Part shown: in pieces, positions 39,705-49,012 of the stretch | Layout: each line of letters begins with the position of its first letter | Position numbering within the stretch: position 1 is the first letter of the stretch | DNA from: Gracilaria domingensis | Lineage: Eukaryota; Rhodophyta; Florideophyceae; Gracilariales; Gracilariaceae | Direction of reading: 5' to 3' | NCBI GenBank assembly: GCA_022539475.1 | Contig: VCMS01000525.1 | Coordinates: 1 to 49,012 of the forward strand | Length of the DNA stretch: 49,012 bases | The notes under the pieces: generated by a model | The model's input: only the letters and a program-made list of their open reading frames with translations | Told to the model about the DNA's origin: nothing | The model's database searches: none | Translations under genes and position numbers: made by a program

Positions 39705-40690
39705 TGTGTAGTGCAAAACCACCCCTCACGGGTACTGCTGAGCCTGCTTAGGATGGGCGCTCCATCTGGGATGAGGTGCTGTTTTCGTCGAGACTGGCCC
39801 CACTACTTGGGTAATGTTGGGGATGTCTCTGTTGAACCTTGTCAGGTGAAGTCGGTCTTGGAACCACTCCATGGTCATGGACACGTGGATAGTGTGTAGA
39901 TTTTAGCTAGTGCAGCACCTCTCTAGACACCCTGACAGTGGGTTAGCCACGTGTATGGACCTCGTAAGGTGCGCACTACATTAGTTAATATTGTTAGTTT
40001 AATGTCTAGTTGAACCTACTTAGGTGAGCGTGACCTCCCGGTCGCGGGCACTAAGTAAAGTCAACTGAGGCCGCCTTCTTCAACCCAAGGCTTGGTTCTA
40101 GTTCATGCAACCTTCGTAGGTTTACATCCCCCTCGGGCCGGTAACCACGTGTGGTTCTTGCATAACTATCCCCTCAGAACCACCTAGGAACCCCTACCAG
40201 GTATATTTCTGTTGTTATTGTTGCTTTTGTTTGTTGTTTCTGTTTGTTGTTTGTTCCGTTTTGTACACGGCGTGTCCCTGTGAGGCACATTCTTTCTGTT
40301 TGTTTCCCCTGGTTTAGGTATCGCTTCCGCCCCAGTATTGGGTTTATTTCGGCACCACTGTGGCGTGTCGCTCCGCTTCCGGCCCTGTTTCCGCCGGTTG
40401 GCACGGGCCTTGCTCCGCTCTGGGTTGGTTTGCCTGGAGGGATCTCGGTTCCTTTCCCCTTTCTTTCCCCCTTTCTCTGGGTCTCCTCACCACTTTTGGT
40501 CACTATTTCCTTCTCTGTTTTCACCTCTGTAGGTATATCCAGGCACCGTCTCCGGTCTTACACCCGGCTTGTCACTCGACACGAGTACGGACAGAGGGCT
40601 CTTCTGCTGAGTCTGCCCTATTAGGGAGTGGGACTCGGACATCCTAGTGAAGGTTCCCCCATTGCGCTAGTCGCAGGGGTTTGCTCTACA
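39705..40690 (+). repeat. 3' LTR of the second element
   Basis: About 986 bp, TG...CA, nearly identical to the left LTR beyond its first 250 bp. It contains open frames on both strands that are simply LTR sequence. Confidence 0.92.
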
Positions 40691-41529
40691 AAAGGCCCAA
40701 TTTTCTTCAAAGAGTAACAGCTGGGACCTGAGATGCGCCCGAAACAAAGATATCGTGGATGTGGGATATCGAAGCGGTATGGCACTTCGGTGTTTTAGAG
40801 GGTTTAGCGGTGTAAAACGGAGCTGGAGCGCCAAGTGATCAGAACTTGGAATCTGTGAGTGGCTCGTCTGAAGGGCTCGTCGATAAAGGGTGGTACCGTT
40901 TGCTCGTTTGCACCAGAGCCCATAAGGTCTTCTATCCGTTTACATGTGCCCGCATAGAAAAAATTTATGAAATGCATGCAGAAGCCCCGCTCTGTATGTT
41001 CCCAGAGTACTTTGCATCAATGGCATCGTCCATTGGTGACGGAGACAAAAGCTGTGTCGCTTCGAACAGTTGGTGCTCCCGAAGCATCATGTAAAGAGCA
41101 TCGGATGTACCACTACTAGCACCTGTCAAACGGTTATGACCGTTGATTATTTGCGTGCACGTCTCAGAAAGAGATGGAGTCGTTGGGGAAGACACCTGAG
41201 CCCACCCTATGCAAAGCAAAAATGCTGTACTGTGTCGTCGTTCCCGACGCAGATAGCGGTGTGGCCAACGAAGAAAGAGTTTAAGGTGCGATGCTAGTTA
41301 GAACTGTGGAAAATGGATGAAACAGACGTTGGATTGCATTTGATTTGCAAAATTGGTTGGGGCATGGCAGGAGCGAGGAGGCGATGGAAAATCTGGCTGT
41401 AAAGGTGCGGCCAATAAGATTGAAGTAGAACAGCAGTGGGAAGGTACGAAGGAAGACAGGGAGCAAGGATATGCCCGAAGCTAACCCTGTGAGGTAAAGT
41501 GATGCGCGATGGATGTCCATCGAATGAAA

Positions 41530-41925
41530 ATTTGGGACATCTATGGGATATCAGTCGGATATCTTCTTCGCATCCAGGATATCCGAATGATATTTCGTGG
41601 CTCCCCTTTGGGTGCGCCTAATTGATGCCCTTTACATGTCCTTTGGATGTACAAATACTATTCCAAATATATTCATATGATGCACGAAGATATGTCCAAT
41701 GGATGTCCGGAAATCCATGGTGCATTATTCGGACATCACAAGATCCAATGGACGTCTCTTCGTACATCATATGCGTATCAGGTGGTTATCATTTGGATGT
41801 ACTTCATGTATCATCTGAACATCATTTACGTATATAATCTGGACATCTTAAGGGGATCAAATGGAGATCTTTAGGTTTCGTATTTCTAGTATAGCTTATC
41901 TGGAGGATATCATCCGGACATCAAT
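41530..41925. repeat. block of degenerate GGATGTCC / GGACATC motifs
   Basis: About a dozen variants of GGAyrTC(C) and its complement occur every 20-60 bases, for example near 41533, 41577, 41645, 41701, 41732, 41752, 41794, 41841, 41903 and 41915. Both orientations are present. Confidence 0.55.
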
Positions 41926-42344
41926 TCACCTCTCTGGGTCAACGCGTTGTGATACGAAACTTTCTTGACAATACGAGAGCTGAGAAGATTGTGTTGTAAT
42001 ACGTAATGAACTTGTCTCACTGCGTAGAGGGTGTACACGTTTTGAAAGGTTGATCCGAAACTGGGGATCCAGATGTTGCCAACATAATTAGGAAGGCCTA
42101 GACAACGCTTCACACCTAACGTCTTCTTGATTCATGACGCCGTCCCCAGCAAGTTATTTTTAACATTCTTGATGCGGGATCTCGTAATACACAGTTGAAA
42201 GAACTGCAGTACCTTCACAGCATTTACGACGTACTAAACGAAACTTTCGTTTCCATCATATTTCATTAGCATGCAAGGATGGTGATTTGTTAAGAAGAGA
42301 AGTAATGCTTGCGTCTGTCTCTTGCAGATGCTAGTTTTTGGCGA

Positions 42345-42446
42345 GGGTCGTCCAGAAATTGGCAAGGGTCGTCCAGTAAATTTTTTGAAAAAATATCGAG
42401 ATCAATTATTTCAAAATCTGCAGATAATTGCTTGGGTCGTCCAGAA
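42345..42446 (+). repeat. three copies of GGGTCGTCCAG
   Basis: The 11-mer occurs near 42345, 42366 and 42435 within 100 bp. The first two are followed by similar A/T-rich text. Confidence 0.7.
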
Positions 42447-42742
42447 TCGCTGTGCAGTAAATACTGGTGGGTTTTCCACTCGTGCTAGTTCTTTAGTCGA
42501 GGGCTACCTGAACTGTATTTCGCGAAGTCTAGGTTCAGTTTCCATTAAGGTGCACATTACACGATACCTTCTGCGGAATGATACCCTGCAACGCATGGAA
42601 TACTAGTGCTAGTACAGATGATGCCCATTATGAAATCATACCGTTTTATTCGTATCTATTCTTCTATCGACCGCTTTTGCTAACCACTACTTCGCTATAT
42701 TACATGTACCATTTCCCCATGATGGATCGGGTGTAGGCGCAA

Positions 42743-42895
42743 TCTGCGGCAGATGCCGCAGAGGGCACCTGCACCAAATTGCGGTAACGGTAGAACACAT
42801 ACGCACTCCGAGAGGATGAGGCGCGAAGCGCCTCATCCTCTCCGTTCCTCATGTAGGGAACCATGCCCAGATGCATGGTTCCCTACTTGAGGAAC
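42743..42895. repeat. cluster of three hairpins
   Basis: Stem-loops are at 42743-42762 (9-bp stem, 2-nt loop), 42810-42842 (15-bp perfect stem, 3-nt loop) and 42844-42895 (22-bp stem with two mismatches, 8-nt loop). The last two are adjacent. Each is G/C-rich and would be stable. Confidence 0.9.
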
Positions 42896-43116
42896 CTGCA
42901 CCTGCAACTCGTGAGCTACGTACGCATCAAAAGTCATTTACCTGTATACGCAAGCAGAAAGTATCCATAAGTTAGTCAATGCTCCGTTGGATACATTTGA
43001 AATGCGATGGAACGTACCATTGATAAAACAAAACAGAAACGTTGCGCTAGAAAATTCGAGGGACCTAGTAACTCGCAAAAGGAAGAAGAAGAAGAAAAGG
43101 GATCATCCCTTCTCGC

Positions 43117-43187
43117 TTTACGATGAATGGATTGTTGGTAATCTAACCGATGATCGGTTAGACCAGCAATCATCCATTCATCGTAAA
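43117..43187. repeat. 71-bp near-palindrome
   Basis: The sequence is symmetric about 43152. There are perfect outer arms at 43117-43131 and 43173-43187, and a perfect inner stem (TCTAACCGA / TCGGTTAGA), with a few mismatches between. Confidence 0.85.
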
Positions 43188-43234
43188 ACGCGAAAGGTCC
43201 CGAAGCGAGAACTCACAAGCAACGACACCAAGAA

Positions 43235-43695
43235 TACCCATGCAGCAAACATACCGCAAAATGCGATAAACGAGAGAGCAGCCTATGTCGCAACCAAGTA
43301 CCAGAATCGACTATCCCGCAAGCCAGTCAACCAAGATCGCCAATACAAGAAGATCAACGTAAGGCGCGAGAAGAGAGGCGAGTCTATAAGGCAACCAAGT
43401 CAAACCATATCGCCAATGCACCAAAAGTAACGCAAGACGCGATAAGAGAGAGACCATCCTATGGCGCAACCTAGTCAACCAAGATTGCCAATGATGAACC
43501 TATCGCCCGAGCCAGTCAACCAATATCAACCAATATCGCCAATACACCAAAAGCAGCGCAAGACGCGAGAAGAGAGAAGAGTCTATGGCGGAACCAAGAT
43601 CGCCAACAAACCAAAAGTAGCGCAAGATGCGAGAAGCTAGAGACGCCTATGGCGCAACAAAGTGAACCAAGATCGGCAATACCGCGTGATAGGTT
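43235..43695 (+). repeat. degenerate minisatellite
   Basis: About five imperfect copies of an approximately 100-bp unit. Each contains a form of GCGCAAGACGCGAGAAGAGAG, then TATGGCGCAACC and CAACCAAGATCGCCAAT. Copies differ by substitutions and small indels. No coding is implied. Confidence 0.7.
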
Positions 43696-44066
43696 ACACG
43701 AGCAGTCAGAGATCGATCTTGAGAGACGAAATGAAACTGGTTGCGTACTTACAGTCGTTGTGGACGTCGGAAGAAATACAAAGGACGCACGTCAAATAGT
43801 GGTTACCTTCAATCACGTCAATGTTAGTAGCAAGACGTAGAACAAGATGGAACATATCGTAAGCAGAACGTAGTTGAACAAATGGAACGAGTTGGAGGAT
43901 GAAAACGGGAACCCGGTAACCCAAAGCTTATTTTCTGCCGTTTACATGTCGAATAGCGCGAAAAAACGTGGTGAGGATGGGTTAGTTTAGAGCAAAGATA
44001 CATAGAAGAATATGGAAGAGAACCTACGAAAAGACTGCACGGAATACATCCGTGAGATACGGATGA

Positions 44067-44141
44067 CTCCGTCCTAATTTTTTCCGCCCTCTACTTTAAG
44101 GAACCTCCATAAAGTACAGGGAGGAAAAAAGAAGGACGGAG
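44067..44141. repeat. imperfect inverted repeat upstream of the transposase
   Basis: Arms of about 30 bp, symmetric about 44104 and about 85 percent complementary, start with CTCCGTCC and end with GGACGGAG. The stem-loop lies 370-440 bp before the transposase start. It may be part of a transposon end or a separate small fold-back element. Confidence 0.8.
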
Positions 44142-44510
44142 CGGAGTATAACGCGAGGATGTGGATGGCACGGATCACGACGGTAAGGGAAGGTCGGACG
44201 TCGGAGGCGCGGCGGCGGCGGCGGAGGGAAGAGATTTATTTTTCTGTGCGAGATTGGACAGGTGTACAGCGTACAACGTTGCGAAACCACAGGTTTATAA
44301 CCAGTGGTAGATAATACGAGAAGTACACCCTTGTGTTGAGGTCGACGTGTACCTACGTTCCTTTTTGAACGAAAGCACGTGATTTAAACTCAAAATATAT
44401 TCTCCGTTCTCAGCATGACGTCGATCTTGACTGTCGCTCGACCTCCTTCTCCCTTCGGACGCCCTTCCCTTGCAGTCTTTGTCGTCGTTTCTCGTTCAGT
44501 TCTTCTTCCC

Positions 44511-47500
44511 ATGGTCTACTACTGTACACATAAGAAGCGTGGGTGCCCCTTCGTTACTCGCCGAGGAGTCTTATCCCTTCAACAGCATGTCAACCATTGC
44601 CCGTTTCGTCTGAAAGCAGCGCTGGAAGACGACAATAGCCGGGCCATTCGGAGAAGCAAGCGTCTCAAGCTTTCCGCACCCGCGCCCGCATCTTCCGAAA
44701 CGGTCACTGCCCCTTGTCGCGTTCCCGAGCCTCCAGTGTCCGAGGACATCGTCGACCCCACTCCGTGCGCCCCTCCCATTCCGGACACTTCGCATTGTGC
44801 TTCTCCTTCCCCGGGTCCCGCATCACTAGAGCGAGAACACGGAAGCAGTTCCCGCCCAGTGCCTTCTGAGGAGGCCCTCGGTGATTTGCATATGGATTAT
44901 CTCACGGTTTGTCTGGCTTCAGTAGCTTCCAACCTTGGTCATCGTGAGGCGGACGAGCTAATTGGGCTACTTCGGGACCCGCGATTCTCGCAAAAGCGAT
45001 TCAACGAGACCATAACAAGTTCCAAGCGCTGTACAGAACTGAAGAAGGCCATTTTCGAACGATACGCCTCAAAGGACGGTTTCAATCGCAGAACTGTCTC
45101 GCCAGAAGGATGTAAGTTCAGCGCCACCCTCTACACGAGAGACCCCGTTCAGACACTTGTGAAACAGCTCCAGTTGGCTAACAACGAAAACACATTCTTC
45201 CACCCTATACCTCAGACCCACTCCACGAAAATATCTCACCCCATGTCCGGCTCTCTCGCAAGAGACGCCACCTCAAAACTTAAGGAAATGGTCATGGGCT
45301 CTTTGGATAGTAGAATAGTGTGGTACTCCCAAGAAATAAGTTACAGTGAATCTTTCGTAGGTCTTCTGCAGGTATACACCGATAAGTCTTCAACAACTCT
45401 AAAGCAAACATCGGTTACCGCCTATCCTCTTCACCTCATATTTCTCAACTTCTCCGACGAGCTTCGCCGTAAGTGTATCCGTGATGACCTCACAGTAGTG
45501 GCATACTTCCCTACCACACTGATCGAGGTTTCCGCATCTGAAGCAGACGCAATGCCATTTGTTTCTAGCAAGTCTCTACGCGAGTCCAGGATGCAAATCC
45601 TTCAAGAATCTCTTCGTCAAGTCCTGGAGCCCATTCTAAATCTCACGCAGAAAGGTTTTCAGTTCATCGGCGAAGACAAACTAAGTCGAGTGTGCCATCC
45701 TCTGCTTGCAAGTTATTGTGCGGATATTCCTGAGGCTAAGGACATTCTGTCTATTCTTCATGGCACCAAAACGGAAAGCCCGTGTCATAGATGCAAAGCC
45801 CCTCGCTCATCTTTATGCAGTCCTATTCCCACCTCATTCAACGGACGTTCTCAAAAGCACACGAAAAGCATCCGAAAGACATACACAGCTATCTTGCAAC
45901 ATGCACAAAAAGACGAGGCGGAAAGACGTCCACGTCGTGCGAGGGAGAGGAGATCTCAAGCGGATACTCTGATGCGTTCAAATTCCATATCTCTCATTCC
46001 TTCGTTCCTCGAAACTTCCGTAAGCCTTGGAATGATCCCGGGATTGTCTCCATACAGTCTGTTCTCATTCGAACCATTACACAACTTGCATCTCGGCATC
46101 TCAAAGTTGATAAAAACGGCCACAATCGAGAGACTGCAGTCAGACACCCTGTGCACCACATTAGGAACATCTGCATCGCGTTCATTTCGAACGATACGCA
46201 CCCAACTCCTCAACCATGCAAACGCAATTCTAGCTGCCATAGAACGCGACTCTCCTGCCAAAGGTTTACATATCGATTTCTCCACGCAGGAGAAAGGCAA
46301 ATCTTTGAATGGTATCTTCACGAAAGACGGTCTCCGTGGAATGCTGGAGGCCAAAAACTACAAAGCACTTGACATGGTCTTTCCCTTCATAGGAGCATTC
46401 TTTGACATATGCTGTGGAGAACAGGACGTTGCCCCAATCACAACCGTTTTCTCTCAGTACTCGGACTTGCTCTCGACCTTATTCAGATACAATCGTGACC
46501 CGTATTGGACTGAAAGCTCTCTCCTGTGTCTTAGTTCGGAGATTGAAGCCTTCAAGCGTTCCGCAACAAAGACTCTGGCGGATTTTCATCCCTCCAGACT
46601 GGGAACTCTGAAGTTTCATCTTCTCGATCATCTCGTGGACGATATTCGCCGTCTGGGAAGTATCAAGTATTACGACGCAGGCATATACGAACATGCACAC
46701 CTGCTATTTAAAAGACACTACAAAAAGACGTCCAGAAGAACAGCAACGGCTGTGGAGGAGACTATTCGCTCCATTGAGCACGGACATGCTAGAAAGCAAT
46801 GGAATGGCAATACTCCTTACCAGCGTAATGCAGGTTTACCAGGAACTTCCACACAGCTTCCTCGGTTTGCAATGAGAGGGCGTTCTTTCACTTTACGAGC
46901 TCTTCAACATTGTGTTTCAAGTATGTCCAGTTCAAAAACATGGACTGCTGTTAGAGAAATGTTCTCAAGTACGGACACAAGGTCGATTCTTGATCAAATT
47001 GGTGAACAGGCCCTTCCTCCTTTCCTCAGTCTCGTGAAAGAAACACTGGATGAGCACTCTATTACATACTTCCCAGAAAAGACAAGGATAACTCTGGTGA
47101 ATTCGGCCTTCGTGAAAGGCGGTTTCGTTCCGACTCTTGAACACTTCGATTCGTCTTCTAAGGCACTTAAGCTGGGACGACCCAAATACCCCATCATCCA
47201 ACGTGTCTTCGCTTCTCCAGCATTTGGTCCCAGTAGAAAGCCAAAGTTTTCCACTGTATTGGTAAGCGGAGAAGATTCAGAGACTTGGGTTGCCCAGGTA
47301 GTCGCTCTGATTCGAATATCTCTCCTTGATTCTGCACTTACCGCACCAGAGGTGGCATTCGTCCGGTATTTCGAGGTTTTACCCCCCGCAACAAACATCG
47401 ACCACATATTGAAATGCATATCTTTACGGTGGGCTACAAACGATGAAAAGAACCACACTCTTCCGTTCCCTCGTCATTCCAAAGCGGAGACTATCGTAGA

Positions 47501-47690
47501 GTTAACTGCTTGGTACGGGATGGTTCCGGCTTCTGCACTACAGGGAACTGTCCATGTTGTTCGATCAAACTACCCTGCTCCACCTTTTTGTCCTTCACTT
47601 CAATGGTTCCAACACCGATTCTACATCAATCGATTCTATCATGATTCAGATGAAGGACCAACTGAGCACGTTGATCTTGTACAGCCTTAA
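44511..47690 (+). CDS. Plavaka-type DNA transposase, intact
   Basis: A 1,059-residue open frame. I chose ATG 44511 because it puts a C2HC finger (C5, C12, H26, C30) at the N-terminus, as in the copy at 1031; the frame is also open from an ATG at 44415. A disordered, nuclear-signal-like stretch (RRSKRLKLS) follows. The transposase core holds VYTDKS (D291), then YPLHLIFLNFSDELRRK; YCADIPEAKD (D405, E408); CHRCKAPRSSL (Cys from 425); FEPLHNLHLG (E521); and IYEHAHLLFKRHYKK (E727). These correspond to the conserved blocks of Plavaka transposases, fungal DDE-type enzymes related to CACTA/EnSpm. Which late acidic residue completes the triad is uncertain. The gene ends at TAA 47688-47690, overlapping the stop of the minus-strand partner. 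Its intactness suggests possible activity. Confidence 0.9.
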   Translation: MVYYCTHKKRGCPFVTRRGVLSLQQHVNHCPFRLKAALEDDNSRAIRRSKRLKLSAPAPASSETVTAPCRVPEPPVSEDIVDPTPCAPPIPDTSHCASPSPGPASLEREHGSSSRPVPSEEALGDLHMDYLTVCLASVASNLGHREADELIGLLRDPRFSQKRFNETITSSKRCTELKKAIFERYASKDGFNRRTVSPEGCKFSATLYTRDPVQTLVKQLQLANNENTFFHPIPQTHSTKISHPMSGSLARDATSKLKEMVMGSLDSRIVWYSQEISYSESFVGLLQVYTDKSSTTLKQTSVTAYPLHLIFLNFSDELRRKCIRDDLTVVAYFPTTLIEVSASEADAMPFVSSKSLRESRMQILQESLRQVLEPILNLTQKGFQFIGEDKLSRVCHPLLASYCADIPEAKDILSILHGTKTESPCHRCKAPRSSLCSPIPTSFNGRSQKHTKSIRKTYTAILQHAQKDEAERRPRRARERRSQADTLMRSNSISLIPSFLETSVSLGMIPGLSPYSLFSFEPLHNLHLGISKLIKTATIERLQSDTLCTTLGTSASRSFRTIRTQLLNHANAILAAIERDSPAKGLHIDFSTQEKGKSLNGIFTKDGLRGMLEAKNYKALDMVFPFIGAFFDICCGEQDVAPITTVFSQYSDLLSTLFRYNRDPYWTESSLLCLSSEIEAFKRSATKTLADFHPSRLGTLKFHLLDHLVDDIRRLGSIKYYDAGIYEHAHLLFKRHYKKTSRRTATAVEETIRSIEHGHARKQWNGNTPYQRNAGLPGTSTQLPRFAMRGRSFTLRALQHCVSSMSSSKTWTAVREMFSSTDTRSILDQIGEQALPPFLSLVKETLDEHSITYFPEKTRITLVNSAFVKGGFVPTLEHFDSSSKALKLGRPKYPIIQRVFASPAFGPSRKPKFSTVLVSGEDSETWVAQVVALIRISLLDSALTAPEVAFVRYFEVLPPATNIDHILKCISLRWATNDEKNHTLPFPRHSKAETIVELTAWYGMVPASALQGTVHVVRSNYPAPPFCPSLQWFQHRFYINRFYHDSDEGPTEHVDLVQP

Positions 47691-49012
47691 ACATTAAGGG
47701 CTCCATCTTCTACATGTTCACCTTGTGGTGCCTTTTCTTGTGATCCTGTGTTAATTCCGAAATCGTTCATGTCCATTTCCTTGAACTCCATATCCCCTTC
47801 CTCGCATTCACCAACGAAGCAATCGCTAATAGACCCCAATCTTCGGCTCACACTGTCAATAAAAAATTGTTCTTTCACAGTGAGGTAAAGTCTTCCGTTC
47901 GACGGCATTCGATATCCAAATGTAGCCTCTCTCATGTCATTACCAAGAACCTTAGTCCAATCTTCCGTTGTCGTTCCAAAATTATGAAACTCGCTGGAAT
48001 TGGTCCTCAAGACATGTTGCCTAACATCCCCAGAACATTCTTTAAACACAGAGGTAGCAGTTCAGCAAACTTCTTTGTAAACAGTTTCTGTCTCTGGCCA
48101 CCCCTTGACACATCCGTACTTAGAAGGCTCACAACCGTCAACACCCAAGCGTCCAAACGTGCGAGCAACAGTATTGTGCCATCTAAAAGGTGCCCGTATC
48201 CTTGTCTTCCACATCATACCCAATAAACTCCTTCAGCACTTGTACCCCGACACGGTTTCGGAAGAACAAGTCTTGATCTTCCGTCGGCATATCCTCGACA
48301 TTGTCCGCATTGGAGTACTTTAGACGAACAAATGGGGCTTTTCTCCACCATGAAGTGTTCGGTACACCATTTTCGTCAAGACGCAGTATGTTCTCCTGCG
48401 CTTCCTTCAACTGCATTGTGAGTTCGTCAGCATTCTCTTCTACCAGCTTTGTTCTTCTCCAAATCAGATCGTACCCCAGGAGCAGAAATAGTTTATCCCT
48501 CGTATTTCTCTTACGAACGCCCACGACGTCACTCATGGTCTGCCGCATTCTCTGCCTAAGGCACATATCTGCACAAAGTTCCAGTATACACCTGTCGGTA
48601 AGAGATGCTTTTCTAATACCTTCCCAGCTCAACTCCTTCAACTCGCTTTCAACCATTTTCTTCAGCAAAGCATCTGGCCCCCCTCTACCGACGGTGTGAA
48701 CATGCCAAAACTGCCCAAGAGCTCCACGGGGTTTTTAGGAACCATGTATGAACCACCTTCCTCCGGCTCAATAAGCCCTTCCCCACTCTCAGTTGCGTCT
48801 TCCACCTTCTCGGCACGGTTACCCAATTTCGGGTGAGCGACTCACCTTCGAGCCATAGCTCACTTGTTTCTCTCCTTGCCCACGTCAGCATGTTGTGATA
48901 CACTGCTCGAGCAACCCCTCGAAACTCGTCGCACACCTCAATTTTATGCTTCTTTCGACCTGTCTGCCCAGGTTCACAGCACGTGTACTCCTATCTCCGT
49001 CCTGTTTCAGTG
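47687..49012 (-). pseudogene. coiled-coil partner of the Plavaka transposase, second copy, frameshifted and cut by window end
   Basis: Three minus-strand segments match the C-terminal domain of the gene at 4263-6815. The first starts KKHKIEVCDEFRGVARAVYHNML (48960-48685). The second includes CLRQRMRQTMSDVVGVRKRNTRDKLFLLLGYDL and FFRNRVGVQVLKEFIGYDV (48668-48183). The third includes YRMPSNGRLYLTVKEQFFIDS (48049-47687). They lie in different frames. Between 48186 and 48050 the match (DGTILLLARLDAWV) continues in a further frame, so at least two frameshifts or undetected introns are present. The N-terminal disordered part and coiled coil lie beyond the window. The stop codon lies within the TTAA that also holds the transposase stop. 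Confidence 0.75.

Larger units (their letters stand above)
31649..40690 (+). mobile_element. second Ty3/Gypsy-type LTR element, plus strand, non-autonomous
   Basis: LTRs at 31649-32643 and 39705-40690 flank a primer site, gag, a zinc knuckle, protease and the start of reverse transcriptase. About 3.6 kb with no readable pol follows, then a polypurine tract. There is no RNase H, integrase or chromodomain. The gag coiled coil, protease and primer site resemble those of the first element, so they belong to the same clade. It could be mobilised by proteins of the autonomous relative; that is inference. The left LTR begins next to the assembly gap, so no target-site duplication can be checked. Confidence 0.88.
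40691..44066. other. non-coding, repeat-rich region before the intact transposase
   Basis: No gene can be supported here. Short open frames at 40846-41094 and 42322-42606 have no recognisable composition. The region contains a dispersed GGA-TGTCC/GGACATC motif block, a three-copy 11-mer, a cluster of hairpins, a long stem-loop and a minisatellite, each listed separately. It may include the left end of the second Plavaka element. Confidence 0.5.

Noticed and set aside
40965..41219. Minus-strand frame with INGHNRLTG, reminiscent of the ParB GxHRLxA motif
   Set aside because: Only that short string matches; no flanking helix or strand pattern and the frame is 84 codons in non-coding DNA.
45791..46372. 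193-codon frame inside the intact transposase
   Set aside because: Alternative frame of a conserved transposase; no matching frame in the other copy.
1..49012. Bacterial contamination, suggested by the ParB-like and DPPY methyltransferase genes
   Set aside because: The genes lie between fungal Plavaka and chromovirus elements with GT-AG intron signals; a eukaryotic mobile context fits better.
1..49012. tRNA or rRNA genes
   Set aside because: Scanning by eye for cloverleaf anchors (GTTCRA with paired arms) gave no convincing candidate; a dedicated scan could still find one.

Overview
The window looks like a repeat-dominated, accessory region of a filamentous basidiomycete genome, probably an Agaricomycete. 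The evidence is Plavaka-type DNA transposases, Ty3/Gypsy elements with a chromodomain, and a candidate GT-AG intron. I recognise no housekeeping gene, rRNA, tRNA or CRISPR. The assembly has a 45-N gap at 31589-31633, one N at 20734, and stretches whose indels look like sequence error rather than biology.

Region 1 (1-14526) is the most unusual part. A decayed Plavaka-type transposase (+, 1031-4246) faces a conserved coiled-coil partner gene tail to tail (-, 6815-4263). Behind them on the minus strand lie a 500-aa protein with a SUMO-interaction-like motif (10447-8945), a protein joining a beta-class DNA amino-methyltransferase to a SET domain (8944-7280), and a protein with a ParB/sulfiredoxin-like domain (13819-12962) preceded by an upstream reading frame. 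Both minus-strand gene pairs meet stop-to-start (TAAATG and ATGA). A 96-bp near-perfect palindrome (10748-10843) and a small plus-strand gene (11777-12460) lie among them. My reading is a large DNA transposon, or the remains of one, carrying chromatin- and DNA-modifying cargo. That the cargo belongs to the transposon is inference.

Region 2 (14527-26191) is a minus-strand Ty3/Gypsy chromovirus. It has an 857-bp 3' LTR, a truncated 5' LTR, fragmented gag-protease-RT-RNase H-integrase, a chromodomain at the pol C-terminus, and an intact 599-codon ORF on the opposite strand between pol and the 3' LTR. The LTR copies differ at one of about 548 compared bases, so the insertion is young and much of the damage in pol may be assembly error.

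Region 3 (26192-31588) is a tandem array of a 2.1-kb unit carrying two small helical genes with possible C-terminal membrane segments. The third copy degrades into the gap.

Region 4 (31649-40690) is a second, plus-strand LTR element with about 1-kb LTRs. It encodes gag, zinc knuckle, protease and only the start of RT, so it appears non-autonomous. Region 5 (40691-44510) is non-coding and rich in hairpins and minisatellites.

Region 6 (44511-49012) holds an intact homologue of the region 1 transposase and a frameshifted homologue of its partner in the same convergent arrangement, cut off by the window end. Comparing the two copies establishes the pair as a unit and shows how each copy has decayed.
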